NCBI GenBank assembly: GCA_002317175.1
Contig: DCJA01000015.1
Span: 1-20,397 of the forward strand
Length of the DNA stretch: 20,397 bases
DNA from: Lachnospiraceae bacterium UBA1712
GTDB lineage: Bacteria > Bacillota > Clostridia > Lachnospirales > Lachnospiraceae
Direction: 5' to 3'
A program made the translations under genes and the position numbers. Position 1 is the stretch's first letter, and every line of letters starts with the position of its first letter. The notes beneath the pieces are model-generated. The model had not been told where the DNA came from, made no database searches, and saw nothing but the letters and a program-made list of their open reading frames with translations. Shown here in pieces: positions 14,988 to 20,397 of the stretch.

Positions 14988-17169
14988 TAGTTTCTTCCTT
15001 AACAGCGTCTCCTGTTTCCATGTTAAGCACTGTACCAGTAAGTGGCGCTGTCTCAACATCGTCGCTGTTCATTTCTTCCTGTGTAACCTGGGTTGATGAT
15101 GTTACATCTCCTCCATGAGCATTAACATTACCATTTTCATCCAAATCAGGAGAGTCAGTTGCTTCTTCCTCTGTCAGTTCTTCTTCAACATTTGCTCGCT
15201 TAACTGTAATATTAAGCTCAGCAAGTTCCTGCTCCTCTTTCTCAGATAATTCTTCTGTCATATATATGTTCATATATGGAAGAACCTCTGTAAGTATGCT
15301 TCTGCAAAGCCTTGTTGCAAAGCCTACATTATCCTGAACCCAGGAGTTTGGTCTGTCAACTACAACATATATAGCAATCTGCGGATTGTCCGCAGGAGCA
15401 AATCCCATAAATGAAAGTACATAGTTTGTTCTGTCACGGGGTACAGTTTCGGCTGTACCTGTCTTTCCACCTATCATGTATCCGGCTGGTCTGGCAGTTT
15501 TACCTGTACCTTCCTTAACAACTCCAACACAATACTCAACAATCTGATTTGAGGTCTGTGCTGAAATGGTCTGCTTAAGAACTCTAGGACTTATAGTTTT
15601 TACAGTAGAGCCATCTGCCGCTGTTATCTTACTTACCATATGTGGTTCATAATAATAGCCGCCATTGATAAGCGAACAGAAGCCTGTAATCATCTGAATC
15701 ATTGTTACATTAAAGCCCTGTCCAAAGGTAGATGTAGCAAGCTCAGTCTCACCCATAGAGTCACCAGTGAATACAAGGGTGTCTGTTCTTGACTCACCAT
15801 ACAAGTCAATATTTGTCTTTAATCCAAAATTATATTTATTCTGATACTCAAGGAATGTAGATGCACCAATCTGACGTCCCATAAGCATAAGAGATACGTT
15901 ACACGAGTTTTCAACTGCTCCAAGAACACTCAGTGTACCACAACCACCCTTCTTGTAGTTATGGCATTTGATATTATGATTTGCGACAGGCAGAGAACCA
16001 TTACAGGTATAATACTCTTCTCCTGTCAACTTGCCTGATTCAAGTCCACAAGCTACTGTAAATGGTTTGTAGGTAGATCCTGGCTCGTATGTATTACTAA
16101 TGCAGAAATTCTTCCAGAGATTTGCAAGGTTTGCATTCTTAAGTTCTTCATCTGCAAGTTCCTCTGCAATATTTTCCTCTGTTAGTACAGTTGCATCATA
16201 AGCAATGTTACCCTTAAGGTCGCATTCCTTCATACCTATAAGTCTGCTGGTATCTCTTGGATCATTAAGGTTAAAGGTTGGATAACTGGCCATTCCCAGA
16301 ATCTCGCCCGAGTTAACATCCATAATGATACATCCAAGGTTATTAGCACCATTTCCATCTCTGACTGCATTCTTGTTATTCTCATTAAACTCATACAGAT
16401 ATTTTTCTATTATCTGCTGAACATTGGCATCAATTGTTGTTACGATATTGTAACCATCGGTAGCAGGAATTGTAGTTCTCTCAAGTGTTTCATCCTCATT
16501 GAGATATCCGTAATCTCTGCCGTTGGTACCTTCAAGAACAGAATTGTAATACTGCTCAAGCCCATACTGTCCGCCTTCACCCTTGACAGTGAAGCCGAGA
16601 ACATCGCTTGCAAGTGTATTGTTAGGATATATTCTCTTATACTCATCCTCGAACCATACACCAGCTATATTAGGATATGTCTCATTGTCATTATCCATCT
16701 CTACAAACTTACTAATCTCATCATAAGTAAGTCTCTTAGCTACAATGTAGTACTGCGAAGTAGGGTTCTCAGTAACATGATTCCTGATACTGCTAATATC
16801 AAGACTTGGGAAGCAGTCTCTAAGAGCCGCCATGGTTTCCTCAAGGCTTTCATCCTTATCAAGCATTACCTTGGCATCAACAATCATATTGTACACTTTT
16901 TCTGATGTTGCCAGCTTATTGCCCTTACAGTCAAGGATATCTCCTCTCTTGTAAGGAAGGGTTACTGAATTATATTTCTGCTGGCTTAATACCTGCTTTT
17001 TATACTGTTCACCATTGTCTCTGGTTATGGATATTAGCTTGACACTTAACCCAGCAAAAGCCAGTAATACCAAGATAAAAAGTATCACCAGCTTTGCCTG
17101 CATATCTTTATTGAGTCCACTATCAACTCGTATTTTTCTTGCTTGTCTTACTCTTCTTTCGTTCTTCAA
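14971..17169 (-). CDS. Class B penicillin-binding protein (FtsI/PBP2/SpoVD type)
   Basis: A septal peptidoglycan transpeptidase. 732 residues: a basic cytoplasmic N-terminus, one membrane anchor (about 26-46), the pedestal domain with RGDILDCKGNKLA (75-87), and the transpeptidase domain with S365-TY-K368 (active-site Ser), S422-C-N424 and K569-T-G571. No PASTA domain is present; the end is a long acidic, probably disordered tail (about 640-732). Cysteines 389, 402, 410 and 423 cluster around the active site, with Cys423 inside the SxN motif, similar in spirit to redox-active cysteines described in SpoVD. The start is TTG (17167-17169), 9 nt after AGGAG; that site overlaps the stop codon of the preceding gene. 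It is the likely partner of the SEDS protein encoded next. Whether it serves vegetative division or sporulation cannot be settled here. Confidence 0.93.
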   Translation of the reverse strand: MKNERRVRQARKIRVDSGLNKDMQAKLVILFILVLLAFAGLSVKLISITRDNGEQYKKQVLSQQKYNSVTLPYKRGDILDCKGNKLATSEKVYNMIVDAKVMLDKDESLEETMAALRDCFPSLDISSIRNHVTENPTSQYYIVAKRLTYDEISKFVEMDNDNETYPNIAGVWFEDEYKRIYPNNTLASDVLGFTVKGEGGQYGLEQYYNSVLEGTNGRDYGYLNEDETLERTTIPATDGYNIVTTIDANVQQIIEKYLYEFNENNKNAVRDGNGANNLGCIIMDVNSGEILGMASYPTFNLNDPRDTSRLIGMKECDLKGNIAYDATVLTEENIAEELADEELKNANLANLWKNFCISNTYEPGSTYKPFTVACGLESGKLTGEEYYTCNGSLPVANHNIKCHNYKKGGCGTLSVLGAVENSCNVSLMLMGRQIGASTFLEYQNKYNFGLKTNIDLYGESRTDTLVFTGDSMGETELATSTFGQGFNVTMIQMITGFCSLINGGYYYEPHMVSKITAADGSTVKTISPRVLKQTISAQTSNQIVEYCVGVVKEGTGKTARPAGYMIGGKTGTAETVPRDRTNYVLSFMGFAPADNPQIAIYVVVDRPNSWVQDNVGFATRLCRSILTEVLPYMNIYMTEELSEKEEQELAELNITVKRANVEEELTEEEATDSPDLDENGNVNAHGGDVTSSTQVTQEEMNSDDVETAPLTGTVLNMETGDAVKEETNEIPY

Positions 17170-17181
17170 AACAAATTGCTC

Positions 17182-17652
17182 CTAGTTCTCAGGTAATGCC
17201 TTTAACTGACGTACATAGTCACTACCTTCATCTGATATTGTAACAACTTGTCCAGCTTTTGCATAGGTCATTCCGAGCTCTTCAACTGCAATCTGCTTGA
17301 TTTCTTCAAGATTAACGCTGCCTTCGATTCTTTCTAACTCTTCATCATTGGCAAGCTTGAGATTGTTTAATTCCTGCTCAAGGGATGCAACCTTCTTTGT
17401 ACTGATAGTAAGATTTGCCTTCATATCAAGGTATGAAGCAAGGATAAGGCAAAGTCCAACCATTGCAACCGCAAGGAATAAAACATAGCCCGGGCTCATT
17501 CTCTTTGCTCTTGCTCTGTTTCTGGCAACTCTTGCATCTACAGGCTTGAATGGCTGATTCATTTCACGAATAAGATCTTCTTTAGTAGCCAGATTATTCT
17601 GAATATACATTTGTCTTCTTGCCTTCATGCTCATCTTCTTTGCTGTTGCCAT
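17182..17652 (-). CDS. ftsL: FtsL-like divisome protein
   Basis: A small bitopic protein, 156 residues. The cytoplasmic part is basic (about 1-52, with RVARNRARAKRM), then one membrane helix (about 55-73, VLFLAVAMVGLCLILASYL), then a heptad-like coiled coil (about 78-112, KVASLEQELNNLKLANDEELERI) and a short tail with the conserved-looking IAVEELGMTYAKAGQVV. This layout and the place between rsmH and the septal PBP are those of FtsL, which forms a complex with DivIB and DivIC. FtsL sequences diverge strongly, so the assignment rests on topology and context. GAGAGGA lies about 10 nt before the ATG; the gap from rsmH is 19 nt. Confidence 0.85.
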   Translation of the reverse strand: MATAKKMSMKARRQMYIQNNLATKEDLIREMNQPFKPVDARVARNRARAKRMSPGYVLFLAVAMVGLCLILASYLDMKANLTISTKKVASLEQELNNLKLANDEELERIEGSVNLEEIKQIAVEELGMTYAKAGQVVTISDEGSDYVRQLKALPEN

Positions 17653-17671
17653 TAGTTTGTGTTCCTCTCAA

Positions 17672-18604
17672 TTACTCTGATTTTTCAAATATTCTAAGCT
17701 TTGCGCTTTTTGATCTCGAATTTTCTTCAAGCTCTTCTTCACTAGGAAGAATTGGTTTTCTGGAAATCACTTTACCCTGTGATTTATTGCCACATACACA
17801 GACCGGAAAGCTCGGTGGGCAGGTACATGGATTTTCTTTTTTCTTGAACTCAGACTTTACTATTCTGTCTTCCAATGAGTGGAAGGTTATTATCGCAAGT
17901 CTTCCTTCGTCATTAAGAAGCTCTATCATATCATCAAGTGTGTTTTTGAGAACCTCAAGTTCTCTGTTGCATTCTATTCTGATTGCCTGAAAAGTCTTCT
18001 TAGAAGGATGTCCATTAACTCTCATCTTCGCTGGAATCGCTGCCTTGATGATCTCATTGAGTTCATAGGTTGTATTGATTCGCTGCGATGCTCTGGCTTT
18101 TACAATATGCTTTGCTATATTCTGTGCAAAGCCGTCTTCGCCATAATCTCTAATTATTCTGAACAGTTCTTTTTCGCTGTACTCATTAACAATATCTTTT
18201 GCTGTCAGGCTCTGGCGTCTGTCCATTCTCATATCAAGTTCTGTATCATACTTGTAAGAGAAACCTCTTTCCACTGTATCCAGCTGATATGAACTCACTC
18301 CCAGATCCAGAAGTATTCCATCTACTTTATTTATCCCAAGCTCTGCCAGCACATTTTTCATATTTTCATAATTGCTGCGCACTATTGTTACATTGGAATA
18401 ATCCTTTAATCTTTCACTTGCCGCCTTAATAGCATCTTCATCCTGATCGATTCCGATTAGTCTTCCTTTGTCACTTAATCTCTTAACAATCTCTGATGAA
18501 TGTCCAGCGCCACCAAGTGTGCCATCAACATATATGCCATCAGCTTTAATGTTTAATCCGTCGATGCATTCCTGTAAAAGAACTGATTTATGTTTAAATT
18601 CCAT
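17672..18604 (-). CDS. rsmH: 16S rRNA (cytosine-1402-N4)-methyltransferase RsmH
   Basis: RsmH (MraW) uses S-adenosylmethionine to methylate N4 of C1402 in the ribosomal P site. The 310 residues match the family. Landmarks: HKSVLLQECIDGL at the N-terminus, SAM-binding DGTLGGAGHS (28-37), IGIDQDEDAI, DGILLDLGVSSYQLD, ERGFSY....LDMRMD, and the C-terminal GRLAIITFHSLEDRIVK. A Cys-rich ending (CTCPPSFPVCVCGNKSQGKVI) is also typical. The ATG lies 3 nt after the mraZ stop, with GGAA upstream, so it is translated from the same mRNA. Confidence 0.97.
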   Translation of the reverse strand: MEFKHKSVLLQECIDGLNIKADGIYVDGTLGGAGHSSEIVKRLSDKGRLIGIDQDEDAIKAASERLKDYSNVTIVRSNYENMKNVLAELGINKVDGILLDLGVSSYQLDTVERGFSYKYDTELDMRMDRRQSLTAKDIVNEYSEKELFRIIRDYGEDGFAQNIAKHIVKARASQRINTTYELNEIIKAAIPAKMRVNGHPSKKTFQAIRIECNRELEVLKNTLDDMIELLNDEGRLAIITFHSLEDRIVKSEFKKKENPCTCPPSFPVCVCGNKSQGKVISRKPILPSEEELEENSRSKSAKLRIFEKSE

Positions 18605-18607
18605 ATC

Positions 18608-19039
18608 TTATATTCCAAATCCAAGATTCTGCATATGCTCTGCAATCTCATCAACATCATCAAAGTCTGCTGTATCTTCCCAACATTCCTTGCTCCAGAT
18701 TTCAACTCTGCTTCCAACTCCGACAAGTACAACGTCCTTTTCCAGCTTGGCGAATTCTCTTAAAACTGCTGGAAGCAATATTCTTCCCTGCTTGTCCACT
18801 TCTACCGCTGCTGCACCTGCAAGAAAAAATCTCACGAAAGCTCTGGCCTCTTTGTTGGTGATTGGTAGTGTCTTTAACTTATCTTCGAAAATGGTCCATT
18901 CCTGTTCATCGTACACAAACAGACATCCGTCAAGACCCTTGGTAACCACGAACTGCTCTCCAAGTGTTTCACGGAACTTCGCAGGAACTATAAGTCGTCC
19001 CTTTTGATCAATTGTGTGATTGTATTCTCCCATGAACAT
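18608..19039 (-). CDS. mraZ: Transcriptional regulator MraZ
   Basis: MraZ is a ring-forming DNA-binding protein that regulates the division/cell-wall cluster, including its own promoter. 143 residues with two AbrB-like repeats: MGEYNHTIDQKGRLIVPAKFRE (about 3-24) and AAAVEVDKQGRILLPAVLREFA, each with the DxKGR/DKQGR motif. I chose the ATG at 19037-19039 (MFMGEYNH) because the family begins here; an upstream in-frame start would read through the MraZ-box repeats. Met3 is a close alternative. A GGTGA sequence, part of the last repeat, serves as ribosome binding site, so the operator overlaps translation initiation. It is the first gene of the operon, under a clear promoter. Confidence 0.95.
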   Translation of the reverse strand: MFMGEYNHTIDQKGRLIVPAKFRETLGEQFVVTKGLDGCLFVYDEQEWTIFEDKLKTLPITNKEARAFVRFFLAGAAAVEVDKQGRILLPAVLREFAKLEKDVVLVGVGSRVEIWSKECWEDTADFDDVDEIAEHMQNLGFGI

Positions 19040-19044
19040 AATTT

Positions 19045-19085
19045 TCACCACTTTGTGACACTTTGTCACCACTTTTCACCACTTG
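19045..19085 (-). promoter_or_regulatory. MraZ-box direct repeats (four)
   Basis: On the minus strand AAAGTGGTGA occurs at 19045-19054 and 19066-19075, AAGTGGTGA at 19076-19084, and a degenerate AAAGTGTCAC at 19055-19064. The cores repeat every 10-11 bp. GTGG-type direct repeats at one-helical-turn spacing upstream of mraZ are the established MraZ-binding pattern. They lie from about +1 to +40 of the predicted transcript. Confidence 0.88.
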
Positions 19086-19090
19086 CCTCC

Positions 19091-19119
19091 ATTTTACACT
19101 GTTTAGTTGGGCTTTTCAA
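19091..19119 (-). promoter_or_regulatory. mraZ operon promoter
   Basis: On the minus strand TTGAAA (19114-19119) and TAAAAT (19091-19096) are exactly 17 nt apart. The predicted start near 19084 coincides with the beginning of the MraZ-box repeats, consistent with autorepression. Confidence 0.75.
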
Positions 19120-19201
19120 GGCCAAAAAGTCAGTGTTTTCAAGGCTTTGCGCTATGTGGTAGCTTGTGGGGAAAGACATTTTCTAGATATTGGGCATCGA
19201 A

Positions 19202-19235
19202 ATAGGCGTAACACAATATATTGTGTTACGCCTAT
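19202..19235. promoter_or_regulatory. 34-bp perfect palindrome with a consensus NrdR box at its centre
   Basis: Positions 19202-19218 are the exact reverse complement of 19219-19235. The central 16 bp, ACACAATATATTGTGT (19211-19226), match the published NrdR-box consensus acaCwAtATaTwGtgt at every position. It lies about 70 nt after the ychF stop and about 80 nt upstream of the mraZ -35. As RNA it would form a very strong hairpin, so it may be the ychF terminator, but on the minus strand it is followed only by TTTCG, not a proper T-run. Confidence 0.55.
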
Positions 19236-19305
19236 AAATCAGTTTGTCTATTTGTTTGTTATAGATAATTTAATCTTTGTAATTTCGTTAGATTTGCACA
19301 AAACC

Positions 19306-20397
19306 CTATACATTAAATCTGAATAAGATTACATCCCCATCCTGTACCACATACTCCTTGCCTTCCATTCCCACAAGTCCTTTTTCTCTTGCAGCCGCAA
19401 GGCTTCCGTATTCAAGCAGGTTCTTATAGTTAACTACCTCTGCCTTAATAAAACCACGTTCAAAGTCTGTATGAATCTTTCCTGCTGCCTGAGGAGCTTT
19501 TGTGCCCTTCTTGATAGTCCATGCACGGCACTCATCCTCTCCTGCTGTCAAAAATGACATAAGGCCAAGAAGGTCATAGCTTTCTTTAACCAGCTTATCA
19601 AGTCCTGATGACTCTGCTCCAAGGTCTGCAAGAAAAGCAGTTCTTTCTTCATCATCAAGCTCTGACAGTTCTTCTTCAAGTCTCGCTGATACCACAAAGC
19701 ACTTAGAACCTTCTCCTGTTGCCAGTTCTCTTACCGCTGCAACATACTTGTTACTTGCACCATCATCTGCAAGATCATCCTCTGCTACATTGGCAGCATA
19801 TATTGTCTTCTTAGAAGTAAGAAGATTATATTCTTCAAAGCACTTAACCAGATCCTCATCGTCTGGCAGTTCAAATGTACGTGCCATCTTACCAGCTTCG
19901 AGATGAGCCTTTACAGATTCCATCATCTCAAGTTCCTTAGCAAGTGTCTTATCCATTCTTGCCTGCTTAGCCACTTTGGCAATTCTTCTGTCAAGAATCT
20001 CAATATCAGAGAAAATAAGTTCAAAGTTAATTGTCTCTATATCTCTGGCAGGATCAACTGAACCATCTACGTGAACTACATTGGTATCCTCAAAGCATCT
20101 AACCACATGTACGATAGCATCTACTTCACGAATATTTGCCAGAAACTGATTACCAAGACCTTCGCCCTTGGAAGCTCCCTTAACAAGTCCAGCAATATCT
20201 ACAAATTCGATTACCGCAGGAGTAACCTTCTTTGTGTTGTAAAGTTTACCAAGTTTCTCTATTCTTTCATCAGGAACTGATACTACACCCACATTAGGAT
20301 CAATTGTAGCAAATGGATAGTTTGCTGCAAGCGCTCCCGCCTTTGTAAGTGAATTAAATAATGTAGATTTTCCAACATTTGGCAAACCAACGATTCC
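19306..20397 (-). CDS. ychF: Redox-regulated ATPase YchF (5' end missing)
   Basis: An Obg-family P-loop NTPase that hydrolyses ATP rather than GTP and binds ribosomes. 363 residues are in the window; the frame continues to the right edge with GIVGLPNVGKST (G1 motif), so only about three N-terminal residues are missing. Other landmarks: FATIDPNVGVVSVPDERI, the G3 region DIAGLVKGASKGEGLGNQFL, the family's non-standard G4 region TIYAANVAEDDL, a coiled-coil region (about 130-170), and the C-terminal TGS domain (CRAWTIKKGTKAPQAAGKIHTDFERGFIKAEVV ... GKEYVVQDGDVILFRFNV). The length matches the usual 365 or so. Its promoter is outside the window. It is separated from mraZ by about 265 nt containing the palindrome, promoter and MraZ boxes, with no other gene visible. 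Confidence 0.96.
   Translation of the reverse strand, partial: GIVGLPNVGKSTLFNSLTKAGALAANYPFATIDPNVGVVSVPDERIEKLGKLYNTKKVTPAVIEFVDIAGLVKGASKGEGLGNQFLANIREVDAIVHVVRCFEDTNVVHVDGSVDPARDIETINFELIFSDIEILDRRIAKVAKQARMDKTLAKELEMMESVKAHLEAGKMARTFELPDDEDLVKCFEEYNLLTSKKTIYAANVAEDDLADDGASNKYVAAVRELATGEGSKCFVVSARLEEELSELDDEERTAFLADLGAESSGLDKLVKESYDLLGLMSFLTAGEDECRAWTIKKGTKAPQAAGKIHTDFERGFIKAEVVNYKNLLEYGSLAAAREKGLVGMEGKEYVVQDGDVILFRFNV

Noticed and set aside
18468..19007. Plus-strand open frame of 179 codons
   Set aside because: It is a mirror of mraZ and the start of rsmH, both of which are certain; the translation is Ser-rich and resembles no protein.

Overview
The window comes from a low-GC, Gram-positive Clostridia genome, most likely a motile member of the Lachnospiraceae (Butyrivibrio, Pseudobutyrivibrio or Roseburia-like). 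The reasons are the AT-rich sequence, strong AGGAGG-type ribosome binding sites, several TTG starts, a tRNA gene without an encoded CCA, a DUF5688 protein typical of this family, and a Firmicutes-type division cluster (mraZ-rsmH-ftsL-PBP-SEDS-divIB-ftsZ). This placement is inference; no 16S or other decisive marker is present. Every supported gene lies on the minus strand, so transcription runs from high to low coordinates. I see no insertion sequence, phage gene, integrase or CRISPR array. It is a core-genome region.

In order of transcription: ychF (cut by the right edge); a gene-free gap with a 34-bp perfect palindrome, the mraZ promoter and four MraZ-box repeats; then the compact division/murein operon mraZ, rsmH, ftsL-like, class B PBP, SEDS (ftsW/spoVE type) and divIB/ftsQ, with very short gaps or overlaps. 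ftsZ follows and ends at a hairpin terminator. nrdR has its own consensus promoter, NrdR-box-like sites and a terminator. No mraY, murD, murG or ftsA lies in this cluster.

Next is an ABC peptide-type importer operon, oppA-oppB-oppC-oppDF. Its binding protein is a lipoprotein and its two ATPases are fused in one polypeptide. Its promoter carries a 12-bp palindrome between -35 and -10, and it ends at a strong terminator. A small unrecognised protein (131 aa) follows, preceded by a sequence that closely matches a sigma-28 (motility) promoter and followed by its own terminator. Then come yqeG (HAD phosphatase) overlapping a PflX-like radical SAM gene, efp with its terminator, a DUF5688 gene, a tRNA-Arg(CCG), and a membrane-anchored double-SH3b protein just downstream of the tRNA. 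The left edge holds the first codons of a gene that looks like gdhA, with its promoter.

The coding content is mostly recognisable. The less ordinary signals are regulatory or repetitive: the shared TTGTATACAA palindrome at opp and the putative gdhA, the sigma-28-like promoter, the NrdR-box-like palindromes near mraZ and nrdR, and three separate short tandem-repeat tracts (oppC/oppDF gap, ftsZ linker, ftsZ stop region). I did not find convincing evidence of a wholly new multi-gene system.
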